Of a stretch of DNA of 64,000 nucleotides, positions 25,049 through 32,723 are shown piece after piece. The stretch spans positions 1-64,000 of the forward strand of contig CAYWFX010000002.1 in assembly GCA_964457945.1 (NCBI GenBank), in the 5' to 3' direction. The translations under genes and the position numbers were made by a program. The notes beneath the pieces were generated by a model that searched no databases, was not told the DNA's origin, and saw nothing but the letters and a program-made list of their open reading frames with translations. This DNA comes from PHAA01 sp964457945 (GTDB lineage: Bacteria > Bacillota > Syntrophomonadia > Syntrophomonadales > Syntrophomonadaceae). Within the stretch, counting starts at the first letter, position 1. Every line of letters begins with the position of its first letter.

Positions 25049-25693
25049 CTATTCGTCAATAATTTTCTCAAGCATTCTTTGCACATCAGTAAAATTATCA
25101 TAATGATAAAAAGGTATTCCCTTTTCCTGGCATAAACGGGCCAGGTGATCTTTGGCAAACACAAAATTACAATACTCGGCCGGGCATATATCTGAATAGC
25201 CATCCCCTATGTAAATACTTACATATCCTGGCTTAAGCAAATCTTCAACCAGCCCAGTCTTACATACCCCACATTTTTTACACTCCTTGTCCCAATGCAA
25301 ACATTTTATCCGCCAGCCCTGTTCATATTCCAGATGATTGGCATAATAGGGAAGATTAAGTTCATGCTGAAGTAAAACCTCGGTTATGTAATTATCATAT
25401 CCATCACTCAGTATATATAGCGGGTATTCTTCATTCTCCACCCAATTGACAAACGGCTTAAAACTATCATCAATATCTACCGTTTTAAAAAACACTTCTA
25501 ATTCCTCAGGCTCTACCTCCATAAGTTCCAGGGTACGATTGGCACATTCTTCGGTAGATAGCTCCCCTTCCTCCCATAAACGGTTGATTTCCTCCCATCC
25601 CTCCCGGGCAAATTTTCTCACCATATTAGAGCAGACATCTTCCTTAGAAATGGTGCCGTCAAAATCAATAAAAAACATTAATTTCTCATCCAA
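25049..25693 (-). CDS. HAD-superfamily phosphatase (MtnX-like) in the thiamine operon
   Basis: This 214-residue HAD phosphatase has motif I DFDGT (Asp10 and Asp12), motif II Ser in YILSDG, and motif IV GDGYSD. Four cysteines cluster near residues 123-136 (C-x6-C-x2-C-x2-C), a likely metal site also found in MtnX-type enzymes. MtnX acts in methionine salvage, but no methionine-salvage gene is near. The gene lies between thiM and the ThiY-like gene under a TPP riboswitch, so a phosphorylated thiamine intermediate (HMP phosphate or thiamine phosphate) is the more likely substrate; this is inference. The start is TTG 25693 with GAGGTGAG upstream. Confidence 0.85.
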   Translation of the reverse strand: MDEKLMFFIDFDGTISKEDVCSNMVRKFAREGWEEINRLWEEGELSTEECANRTLELMEVEPEELEVFFKTVDIDDSFKPFVNWVENEEYPLYILSDGYDNYITEVLLQHELNLPYYANHLEYEQGWRIKCLHWDKECKKCGVCKTGLVEDLLKPGYVSIYIGDGYSDICPAEYCNFVFAKDHLARLCQEKGIPFYHYDNFTDVQRMLEKIIDE

Positions 25694-25739
25694 GTCTTCT
25701 CACCTCGCTCTGCCTTATCCATATCCTTCGTCGGAAATC

Positions 25740-26546
25740 CTAGCTTCTCCACTCAACCTGGGCTTCTTTAATAATATCTTCTCCCCGGAGTTGGTATAAC
25801 TTATCAAATAATAAACTACGGAAGGTTCCTGGATTCTGTCCACATACTCTGGCGGCCCGTTCACCGGCGATATTAAATGCGATTAGGCCAGTTATCGTTG
25901 CCAGCCAGGGGTCCAGCGGAGCTACCCCTATGCATGCTGATACTACCCCGCCAACCATGCATCCAGCTCCCGTAATTGAGCCAAATAGAAAAGTTCCGTT
26001 TTTTATAAAAGCCAGGCGTTGTTTATATGCCACCACATCAACAGCTCCAGTTGCAGCTACTACCGCCTGTTTCTTTTCCGCCAGGGCCTGGCAGGCTTGT
26101 TCCAATCCCTCGCCCTGATCCAGCGAATCAACCCCCCGGGCTTGAGCCTGTACTCCCGCCAGGCTTTTGATCTCGGCGCTATTCCCTTTAATGCAAGCAA
26201 TCTTGCCATTTTCAATAAGCCTTTTTAACATTTCTACTTTACGTGGTATTACCCCACAGGCTACCGGGTCTACTATTACCGGTACCCCTGCGAATGCGGC
26301 TCCTTTAACAGCCTCGAGCATCGCTAGTTCTTGTTCACCAGTAAGAGTGCCTAGATTCAAATAGAGAGCACTGCTAATACGGGCAAAATCGCCGGCCTCT
26401 TTTGGATTCTCAACCATAGCTGGTGAGGCTCCGCTGGCTAGGATAATATTGGCCACATCATTTATGGTTACATAATTAGTTATGCAATGAACCAGAGGAG
26501 TCTTTGCCCTTAGCTCATCCCATATTTCTGCGCATTTTCTTAACAA
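25740..26546 (-). CDS. thiM: Hydroxyethylthiazole kinase
   Basis: This 268-residue ribokinase-like enzyme phosphorylates the thiazole alcohol for thiamine salvage. It has the family opening TPLVHCITNYVTINDVANIILASGASPAMV, then MVENPKEA, the central VDPVACG and the anion-hole/catalytic GSITGAGCMVGG with its Cys. Length is normal. The start is TTG 26546, 8 nt after GGGAGGT. The ABC permease gene is upstream and the HAD phosphatase gene downstream. Its presence, with no thiazole-synthesis genes in the window, suggests that the thiazole half is salvaged. Confidence 0.95.
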   Translation of the reverse strand: MLRKCAEIWDELRAKTPLVHCITNYVTINDVANIILASGASPAMVENPKEAGDFARISSALYLNLGTLTGEQELAMLEAVKGAAFAGVPVIVDPVACGVIPRKVEMLKRLIENGKIACIKGNSAEIKSLAGVQAQARGVDSLDQGEGLEQACQALAEKKQAVVAATGAVDVVAYKQRLAFIKNGTFLFGSITGAGCMVGGVVSACIGVAPLDPWLATITGLIAFNIAGERAARVCGQNPGTFRSLLFDKLYQLRGEDIIKEAQVEWRS

Positions 26547-26632
26547 TGCTTATTACCTCCCTAAATAAATTTTGTTCTTTGTTAACCACCTATGCCCGAA
26601 AGAACCGATTCTATCCTTCTCTTATGTTCTAA

Positions 26633-27409
26633 TCACTCTTCCATTTTTTTAAGCCCACTATTCCATGGCATAAACAAGTATTCGGCTAAATCTATGGCTT
26701 TAACCAACAACAAACTTAACAGCGCAATAATCACCACCGCTGCCAGAACGCGATCCACTCGGAAAGATTTCTGGGCAATGGTCATGAAATATCCTAATCC
26801 CTGCTCTGCCCCCAGCCATTCTCCTATTACCGCGGCCATTATACTGTACGATGCGGATATCTTCAAACCGGAGAAAAATACCGGCAGGGCCGAGGGCAGC
26901 TTGACCATGTTGAAGATTGCTATTTTGCTGGCTCCCATGGAACGGAAAAGGTTAATCAGATCCGGATCAACCGAATTAAGGCCATTCAAAAGACTTATAA
27001 CTATAGGGAAAAAGCAAACCAGAATTACTACTATTATTTTAGGAAGTAAGCCCCATCCAAACCATATCAGAAACAGCGGTGCCAGAGTAATAATAGGTAT
27101 GGTCTGGGAAACAATGATTAAGGGATATACCGCCTGGTTTAGCCAATAAAAATAGTCAAGCACAAATGCCGTCAGGAAGGCTATGAGGATGGCCAGTATA
27201 AATCCCAGCATAGCTTCTTCCAATGTGCTGACAGTATGCATTAACAATAAGGGAAATGTTCCTGCCAGCGTTTTTATAATCTGAAGCGGACCCGGTAATA
27301 TATATGATGGCAAATGGTTTAATCTCACTGCCACTTCCCAGATTAATACCAGCAGAAGGGCGGTTATATACGGAGCCAGCTTATTACCGATACTTGCCAA
27401 TCTTTTCAT
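26633..27409 (-). CDS. ABC transporter permease, ThiX-like
   Basis: This permease of about 258 residues is of the SsuC/TauC/ThiX class with about six membrane helices. The cytoplasmic EAA-type loop reads MGASKIAIFNMVKLPSALPVFFSGLKISASYSIMAA. ATG 27409 is preceded by GGAGTGA; TTG 27412 is an alternative. The gene overlaps the 3' end of the thiamine-binding protein gene, so translation is coupled. With the ThiY-like lipoprotein and ThiZ-like ATPase it should form the importer, though thiM and the phosphatase gene lie between permease and lipoprotein. Confidence 0.9.
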   Translation of the reverse strand: MKRLASIGNKLAPYITALLLVLIWEVAVRLNHLPSYILPGPLQIIKTLAGTFPLLLMHTVSTLEEAMLGFILAILIAFLTAFVLDYFYWLNQAVYPLIIVSQTIPIITLAPLFLIWFGWGLLPKIIVVILVCFFPIVISLLNGLNSVDPDLINLFRSMGASKIAIFNMVKLPSALPVFFSGLKISASYSIMAAVIGEWLGAEQGLGYFMTIAQKSFRVDRVLAAVVIIALLSLLLVKAIDLAEYLFMPWNSGLKKMEE

Positions 27410-27671
27410 CAATAGTCACTCCACCAGGTTTGTAATCTATTTTCACTACTGCTATGACTCGTGCCACATCGGCTTCCGTACAGACCTCCAGGGCCTTTTT
27501 GACCAGACCTAAAAGGGTATCCAAGTCACCTTCTATGGTAGTCTCCATAGGCCCCACCACATATTTTAACTGTGAATCCTTAATAACGCTGATTACTTTG
27601 TCAACTATTCCATATATCTTATCTTCATCTACAACTGGCAATATCTGCAGACTTAAATTTGCTTCCGCCAT
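27384..27671 (-). CDS. MTH1187/YkoF-like thiamine-binding protein
   Basis: This 95-residue protein belongs to the small MTH1187 (UPF0045) family. It has an opening beta strand (NLSLQILPVVD), a central VVGPMETTIEGDLDTLL and a second strand (VARVIAVVKIDYKPG). Related proteins bind thiamine or its pyrimidine part as dimers or tetramers. ATG 27671 is preceded by GGGAGGTGA; the longer open frame upstream runs through a repeat and is not used. Its position between thiC and the permease supports a ligand-binding or handing-over role. Confidence 0.88.
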   Translation of the reverse strand: MAEANLSLQILPVVDEDKIYGIVDKVISVIKDSQLKYVVGPMETTIEGDLDTLLGLVKKALEVCTEADVARVIAVVKIDYKPGGVTIDEKIGKYR

Positions 27672-27717
27672 AACTTCACCTCCCATATAATGATATTCCT
27701 TGACTTGCGCCTCATAC

Positions 27718-27773
27718 GGGGACATTCCTTGACTTGCCACCCGCCAGGGTGGCGAGTTATGGTGTGTCCCACA
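27718..27773. repeat. REP-like repeat with perfect hairpin between thiC and the thiamine-binding protein gene
   Basis: GGGGACATTCCTTGACTTG begins it and GTGTGTCCCAC ends it. In the middle GCCACCC (27736-27742) pairs with GGGTGGC (27747-27753) around GCCA. It is one of the family members that fall inside an operon. Confidence 0.7.
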
Positions 27774-27775
27774 CC

Positions 27776-29071
27776 TTATTTTTTACCTGAATTCCCTAGA
27801 TATTTATTAACCAAATCTATGGCACAAAACTCCCCACACATTGAGCATACCTCCTGGAGAACCGGATTTCGGTCGGCTCGTACCTTCCGTGCCCTCTGGG
27901 GATCCAGGGCTAACTCCATTTGTTTTTCCCAGTTCAAATCCCGGCGTGCCTCTGCCATAGCCATATCCCGGGCCCAGGCTCCGGGTACCCCTTTAACTAT
28001 ATCAGCAGCATGGGCCGCGATTCGTGAAGCGATGGTTCCCTCCCGAACATCCTGCGCGGTAGGCAAACCTAGATGTTCGGATGGCGTCACATAGCATAAG
28101 AAATCTGCTCCCGCAACCGCAGCCAGAGTACCGCCGATAGCTCCAGCAATATGGTCATATCCAGCCGCAATGTCAGTAACCAATGGACCCAGCACATAAA
28201 AGGGAGCATTATGACAAAGTCGCTTCTGCAGCTTAACATTGGCTTCAATCTGGTCAAAGGGAACATGACCCGGACCCTCTACCATAACCTGTACCTGAGC
28301 CTCCCGAGCGCGCTTAACCAGTTCACCTAATACCATCAATTCCTCAATCTGGGCGCGGTCAGTGGCATCTGCCAGACATCCCGGTCTCAAACCATCACCC
28401 AGGCTCAAGGTAACATCATAGCTTTTACAAATATCAAGCAGCCGATCGAATTGAGCATATAATGGATTCTCCTCGCCCCGGTGAAGCATCCATCCAGCCA
28501 TCATTGCGCCACCCCGACTTACGATTCCCAACAGGCGTGGCTGGGTTTTCATTTTCTCAACAATATTACGGGTAACCCCACAGTGGACAGTAACAAAATC
28601 TACCCCTTCGGCAGCATGTTCTTCGATGACCTGGAACAATTCATCCGCTTCCATTTCCACCACCAGTTTATTCTTTGAACGTGTTCTTATAGCAGCTTCA
28701 TAAACTGGTACAGTACCTACAGGTACGGGACAGCTCGCCAGGACTTCCCGGCGGCAGGCCTGAAGCTCACCTCCGGTACTCAAGTCCATAATAGCATCCG
28801 CCCCGGCCCCCAGGGCTGCGTCCATTTTTTCTATCTCGTTTTTCCATTCGGGAAAAACTTGAGATGTTCCTAGATTAGCATTTACCTTAGTACGCAAACC
28901 AAACCCTATGCCACAGGCTTTTAGTCCCTGATGTCGTTCATTAAAAGGGATGACAACCAGCCCGCTGGCTACCCGCTCCCTAATAGTTTCTGCCGGAATT
29001 CCTTCATGTAAGGCTACTTCCTGCATTTGTGGAGTTATTTCTCCACGTTTTGCACTTTCCAATTGGGTCAA
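27776..29071 (-). CDS. thiC: Phosphomethylpyrimidine synthase
   Basis: ThiC converts aminoimidazole ribotide to HMP phosphate, a radical-SAM rearrangement that builds the pyrimidine of thiamine. The 431-residue protein carries NANLGTS, GADAIMDLSTGG, SRGGAMMAGWM, GDGLRPGC and EGPGHVPFDQIE. The C-terminal [4Fe-4S] triad is CSMCGEFC (C-x2-C-x4-C). I choose TTG 29071, 7 nt after GGGAGG; the ATG upstream at 29095 would absorb that site. It is the second gene after the TPP riboswitch. Length is that of the short bacterial form. Confidence 0.97.
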   Translation of the reverse strand: MTQLESAKRGEITPQMQEVALHEGIPAETIRERVASGLVVIPFNERHQGLKACGIGFGLRTKVNANLGTSQVFPEWKNEIEKMDAALGAGADAIMDLSTGGELQACRREVLASCPVPVGTVPVYEAAIRTRSKNKLVVEMEADELFQVIEEHAAEGVDFVTVHCGVTRNIVEKMKTQPRLLGIVSRGGAMMAGWMLHRGEENPLYAQFDRLLDICKSYDVTLSLGDGLRPGCLADATDRAQIEELMVLGELVKRAREAQVQVMVEGPGHVPFDQIEANVKLQKRLCHNAPFYVLGPLVTDIAAGYDHIAGAIGGTLAAVAGADFLCYVTPSEHLGLPTAQDVREGTIASRIAAHAADIVKGVPGAWARDMAMAEARRDLNWEKQMELALDPQRARKVRADRNPVLQEVCSMCGEFCAIDLVNKYLGNSGKK

Positions 29072-29143
29072 AGTAATGTCCTCCCTAAATATCAAATAAA
29101 TTTTTGATTTCTCAAAATGGTTTAATCACCCGCTGTTTCAGCT

Positions 29144-29200
29144 GGGAACGGTCCTTCTCCAAACCATGCCAGGTATTTTGGAAATTCAAGAACCGTCCCC
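29144..29200. repeat. REP-like inverted pair overlapping the end of thiDE
   Basis: GGGAACGGTCCTT (29144-29156) faces AAGAACCGTCCCC (29188-29200), which is nearly its reverse complement. The right copy provides the last codons of the thiDE reading frame, and the TGA stop spans the end of the copy. Confidence 0.75.
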
Positions 29201-30685
29201 AACTTGCGTTAACACGGTCATAAACTGCCGTATTACCTGGGCCGGGTCAGGGGCTCCCAGAATGGCAGAGATAACCGCGACTCCTGAAACCCCTGCGGTT
29301 AGAAGTGGAATGGTCTTTTCCGGCGTTATGCCACCTATAGCAACCACCGGAATATTAACCCTGGCAACTATCTCTGCCAAAAGTCCGGACCCACAAGCAT
29401 CAACTCTGCATTCCTTACTTACAGTAGGATAAACGGGTCCTACTCCTAAATAGTCGGCGCCAGCTTCCACAGCAGCTTCAGCTTCAGCCATATTTATTGC
29501 CGATACTCCGATAATTTTCTCAGGGCCCAGTAATGCCCGGGCCATTTGTGGCATTAGGTCATCTTGACCAATATGAACTCCGTCAGCCCCAGATGCTACC
29601 GCTACATCCACACGGTCATTAACAACAAAAAGGGCACCATACTCATGACATACTGAGCACATTTTCCGGGCCGTTTCAACCAGTTCTCTGGTATCGCCCT
29701 CTTTCTCCCGAAATTGAATCAACCGCGCCCCGTTCTCAACCGCCAGTCTGGCTAGTTCCGCGTAATCTTTTCCTTTACACAGAGGACCGCCGATAATAAC
29801 ATTAAGCAGTGGCAAAGCTTTTAATTGAGGCTTATTTCCCCAGTCTCGAAAAGCTGCAGCGCGAGTCTCCAAAATTTCCTGATCACCCAAATTACCCGGG
29901 AAGAAAGAAGCCATGTGGTTTAAGGGTCCTCTACCCTTTCCAACCTGGTAGGCGTAGCAGAGTCCGCTGGCAACATATTTTTTTGCCATGCTTACCGCAG
30001 TCCAGGGAGAAGCCCCTCGAGCCCTACAGGCAGCCAGGGCAGCGGAAAAAGAGCACCCGGTTCCATGGGTATTGAGGGTATCAATAAAATGCTCCTTTAA
30101 TTCTCGAAACTCGTAGCCATCATAGCAAAAATCGATGGACTGCTTATCCCGTTTTATACCGGTGATGATCACAAAATCAGCGCCTAATTGGCGCAATTCC
30201 GTGGCAGCTTTATGTATATCTTTTTCTCTTTCCACAGAAAAGCCGCATAAAACTGAGGCCTCATCTGCGTTGGGAGTAATAAAATTCGCCATTGGCAAAA
30301 GCTTCTCGCGTAAAACATTCACCGCGCTTTGATTGAGAAGGGTATCTCCGCTAGTTGCAACCATAACCGGATCTACTACCAGGCAGGGAACCTGGTAATA
30401 TTTTAAGCTCTCGGCTATAGTCTCAATAATAACGCCGTCGTATAGCATACCGGTTTTTACTGCATGGGCACCTATGTCACTAAGTACCGAATTCAGTTGC
30501 TCTTCCACCAAGACCGATGAAATACCGGCAGATGCCTGAACTCCTTTAGTATTTTGAGCAGTAATCGCGGTAATTACACTGCTGCCATAGACCCCCAGGG
30601 CAGCAAAGGTCTTCAGATCGGCTTGAATTCCAGCTCCTCCTCCTGAATCAGACCCGGCAATGGTCAGTGCTTTCCTTATATTCAT
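29186..30685 (-). CDS. thiDE: ThiD-ThiE fusion: HMP-phosphate kinase and thiamine-phosphate synthase
   Basis: This 499-residue two-domain enzyme has ThiD at residues 1 to about 265 (AGSDSGGGAGIQADLKTF, VDPVMVATSGDTLL, DTLNTHGTGCSFSAA), which phosphorylates HMP and HMP phosphate. ThiE covers about 290-490 (LIQFREKE, VNDRVDVAVASGADGVHIGQ, YLGVGPVYPT, VVAIGGI) and joins HMP-diphosphate with thiazole phosphate. The end of the frame runs into a REP-like repeat, so the last five residues (VGDGS) come from repeat DNA. AAGGAGG precedes the ATG. It is the first gene after the TPP riboswitch and its terminator. Confidence 0.97.
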   Translation of the reverse strand: MNIRKALTIAGSDSGGGAGIQADLKTFAALGVYGSSVITAITAQNTKGVQASAGISSVLVEEQLNSVLSDIGAHAVKTGMLYDGVIIETIAESLKYYQVPCLVVDPVMVATSGDTLLNQSAVNVLREKLLPMANFITPNADEASVLCGFSVEREKDIHKAATELRQLGADFVIITGIKRDKQSIDFCYDGYEFRELKEHFIDTLNTHGTGCSFSAALAACRARGASPWTAVSMAKKYVASGLCYAYQVGKGRGPLNHMASFFPGNLGDQEILETRAAAFRDWGNKPQLKALPLLNVIIGGPLCKGKDYAELARLAVENGARLIQFREKEGDTRELVETARKMCSVCHEYGALFVVNDRVDVAVASGADGVHIGQDDLMPQMARALLGPEKIIGVSAINMAEAEAAVEAGADYLGVGPVYPTVSKECRVDACGSGLLAEIVARVNIPVVAIGGITPEKTIPLLTAGVSGVAVISAILGAPDPAQVIRQFMTVLTQVGDGS

Positions 30686-30796
30686 TCCTTAACCTCCTTA
30701 CCAGAAAGGCCTGCTCATATTAATTCCCTTGACGCGAGCCTCTCAGTATTTTGTTCCGCTTTTCTTGCCATATATATGGCAAGAGATAATTTCAAA

Positions 30797-30841
30797 GTTA
30801 AATAAATAAGCCTTTTTACTCCTGAAAAGGGTAAAAAGGCT
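30797..30841 (-). terminator. Intrinsic terminator of the TPP riboswitch
   Basis: On the minus strand AGCCTTTTTAC pairs with GTAAAAAGGCT (30831-30841 with 30809-30819) and a T-rich TTATTTATTT follows. Its place directly after the aptamer and before thiDE is right for transcription attenuation by bound TPP. Confidence 0.75.
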
Positions 30842-30854
30842 ATAGCGCGCTTAC

Positions 30855-30947
30855 GCATCAAGCAATTCCTACGCTGGCATTACCCAGATCAGGTTAACGG
30901 GTCAGATCTAACATCTTTCTCAGCCGAAATAATCAGCTCCCCGATGC
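30855..30947 (-). ncRNA. TPP riboswitch (THI element)
   Basis: On the minus strand the order is GCATCGGGGAGCTG, GGCTGAGA, GACCC, ACCTGATCTGGGTAATGCC and AGCGTAGGAA, then GATGC closing P1. All of these are conserved aptamer blocks. It controls the eight-gene thiamine operon from thiDE to the ThiZ-like gene. The upstream stretch 30948-31117 carries its promoter region; I see no gene there. Confidence 0.97.
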
Positions 30948-31117
30948 AATATTTAATTTATTGTTGTTCATTATAACACTTATTTGGGTAAAATTACTCC
31001 CATGTCATTTATATTTATCGAAACCCGATTTTGGTCTGCACTAAGTACAGTAAACTAATACCATGGAAAGTTAAAGATTTACCCAACAACAATAACGGGC
31101 AAAAGATCATAAAGCTC

Positions 31118-31945
31118 CTAACTACCCAGGTTTTGCTCCGCTAAAATTCTTAAATTATCAAAAAGTTCCGCAACAGTAATGACCCCTACCCCTCCGGGTA
31201 CCGCACTCGCCACTCTAGCTTTGGCTCGGGCCTCGGGATGGACATCACCCATCATCTTGCCATTTTCGTCGAAATTAATACCGGCATCGATAATGACGCT
31301 ATTTTCTTTGACCATGTCAGCAGTAATGAAATTCATTTTTCCCAAAGCCGCTATTAGTATATCAGCATTTCTAGTTTCTTGGCTAAGATCCCTGGTATGG
31401 GTATGGCATACCGTAACGGTTGCATTCTCTGCTGTCATCATAACCGCCAGTGGGCCGCCTAAAATGGTACTACGCCCTACAATGGTGACTTTTTGACCAT
31501 CTATATCGATGTTATGATCTTTTAACATACGGATGACCGCTTTGGGGGTAGTCGGTTTAACACCCGGTTCTTTCGTTAAGAGTCGACCCAGATTAAATGG
31601 ATGAATCCCCTCCACATCCTTATGAAAATCGATGGAGTTCACAATCATGTCTGCATTAATGTGACCCGGCAGCGGTTTTTGAATCATGATTCCGGTTAAA
31701 ATGGGGTCGATGTTTAATTCACCGATTTTCTCCAAAAGCTCAGCTTCACTTATCTCAGCAGCAAAGTTCAAAACTGTTACTACGATTCCCACATCCCGGG
31801 CAAAGTTTTTTATACCGTTTATATAAGCTGCTGAAGGACCCTCTTCCCCCACCTGGATAATGGTCATAGTCATCTGTTTATCCTGCGCTGCCTTTTTCAC
31901 TTGCTCTTTTACGTTTTCTCTTATCTCCTTACCATAAATCAACAT
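31118..31945 (-). CDS. folD: FolD-like methylenetetrahydrofolate dehydrogenase/cyclohydrolase with altered active site
   Basis: This 275-residue protein has FolD architecture: PSAAYINGIK in the catalytic N-domain, KPTTPKAVIRML, a nucleotide-binding VGRSTILGGPLAV and a C-terminal PGGVGVITVAELFDN. The enzyme interconverts methylene-, methenyl- and formyl-tetrahydrofolate. Compared with E. coli and human enzymes, Tyr41 and Gln89 are kept. The lysine four residues after the Tyr is Ile45 (a Lys follows at 46), QLPLP is QKPLP, and the Asp of KDVDG is Glu112. GGGAGG precedes the ATG. It is a FolD-family protein with some doubt about full bifunctionality. Confidence 0.9.
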   Translation of the reverse strand: MLIYGKEIRENVKEQVKKAAQDKQMTMTIIQVGEEGPSAAYINGIKNFARDVGIVVTVLNFAAEISEAELLEKIGELNIDPILTGIMIQKPLPGHINADMIVNSIDFHKDVEGIHPFNLGRLLTKEPGVKPTTPKAVIRMLKDHNIDIDGQKVTIVGRSTILGGPLAVMMTAENATVTVCHTHTRDLSQETRNADILIAALGKMNFITADMVKENSVIIDAGINFDENGKMMGDVHPEARAKARVASAVPGGVGVITVAELFDNLRILAEQNLGS

Positions 31946-32018
31946 TAATAATCCTCCCAGAAATCAATATGTTTCTATATTAGCAAAATAACGAATTCCA
32001 TGCACGTTTATTTCCGGG

Positions 32019-32366
32019 TTAAAACGCAGCCACCAGGTGGTTGATGCGGGGCTCGTTTCCGTCCATAAGAATTCCAATTACATCAAAACGCATTTCTTTA
32101 AAGGGGTGCGGATAGGACTCAAGATATATGAGGGCAACTTTACGGATATGTTCTCGCTTGCTTCTGGTAATTGACTCTTCAGGAGAGCCGAAGCTTGTAC
32201 TGGTGCGGGTTTTCACCTCTACAAATACAATACTCTGCTTACATGTGCAGATGATGTCCACTTCGCCGTACCGGCTGCGATAATTGCGGGTTAATATCCT
32301 GTAACCCTGCTCTTTAAGGTAACGAGCAGCTATCTCCTCACCCCGGTTGCCAAGCTCTTTTTTCAT
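32019..32366 (-). CDS. YraN/UPF0102-family nuclease-like protein
   Basis: This 115-residue protein has the restriction-endonuclease-like fold signature GEEIAARYL, YGEVDIIC and VFVEVKTR (the E-D-ExK residues). The family is widespread and its cellular role is still unclear. It follows the FlhB-like gene by 10 nt, as in many Clostridia, where rnhB, the FliK/FlhB-like pair and yraN are neighbours. GGGAGAAG precedes the ATG. Confidence 0.95.
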   Translation of the reverse strand: MKKELGNRGEEIAARYLKEQGYRILTRNYRSRYGEVDIICTCKQSIVFVEVKTRTSTSFGSPEESITRSKREHIRKVALIYLESYPHPFKEMRFDVIGILMDGNEPRINHLVAAF

Positions 32367-32376
32367 CAGCTTCTCC

Positions 32377-32712
32377 CTAAGTGTACTTTTTATCCATGCT
32401 ATAGATATGAGACAGTATCTCCGCCACTACCGCATAAAGCACCGGTGGTATCTCTTCGTATAAATCCAATGCCATCAGGTAATCTGCCAGGTCTTTATCC
32501 TCTTTTACGGGCACACCGCTCTCTTCAGCCACTTCGCGAATGCGTTCGGCCAGCAATCCCCTGCCCTTAGCTACAACCACCGGTACGTCATCTACGTCGC
32601 GCTGGTAACGCAGAGCTACTGCTTTTTCGTTTTGTCTGTTCTTATCCACAATGAAACCTCCAAAATCTACAATTCTTGCCACCGGAACCATTGAGATAAT
32701 ATTCTTTGCCAT
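32377..32712 (-). CDS. FlhB C-terminal-domain-like protein (export-switch homolog)
   Basis: The protein matches only the cytoplasmic part of FlhB that lies after the self-cleavage site: KAVALRYQRD, PVVVAKGRGLLAERIREVAEESGVPV and EIPPVLYAVVAEIL. It has no membrane helices and no NPTH motif. Such FlhB-like fragments are common in Firmicutes and may affect flagellar export specificity. Two starts have good ribosome sites: ATG 32712 (GGAGG 7 nt ahead) and GTG 32649 (GGAGG 7 nt ahead, inside the longer frame). The shorter one would give 90 residues that fit the family better. The FliK-like gene ends 12 nt upstream. Confidence 0.85.
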   Translation of the reverse strand: MAKNIISMVPVARIVDFGGFIVDKNRQNEKAVALRYQRDVDDVPVVVAKGRGLLAERIREVAEESGVPVKEDKDLADYLMALDLYEEIPPVLYAVVAEILSHIYSMDKKYT

Positions 32713-32723
32713 AATGTAGCCTC

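Noticed and set aside
26592..27149. 185-residue open frame on the plus strand
   Set aside because: It is antisense to the ThiX-like permease gene, lacks a ribosome site and has no recognisable family; the minus frame has clear permease motifs.
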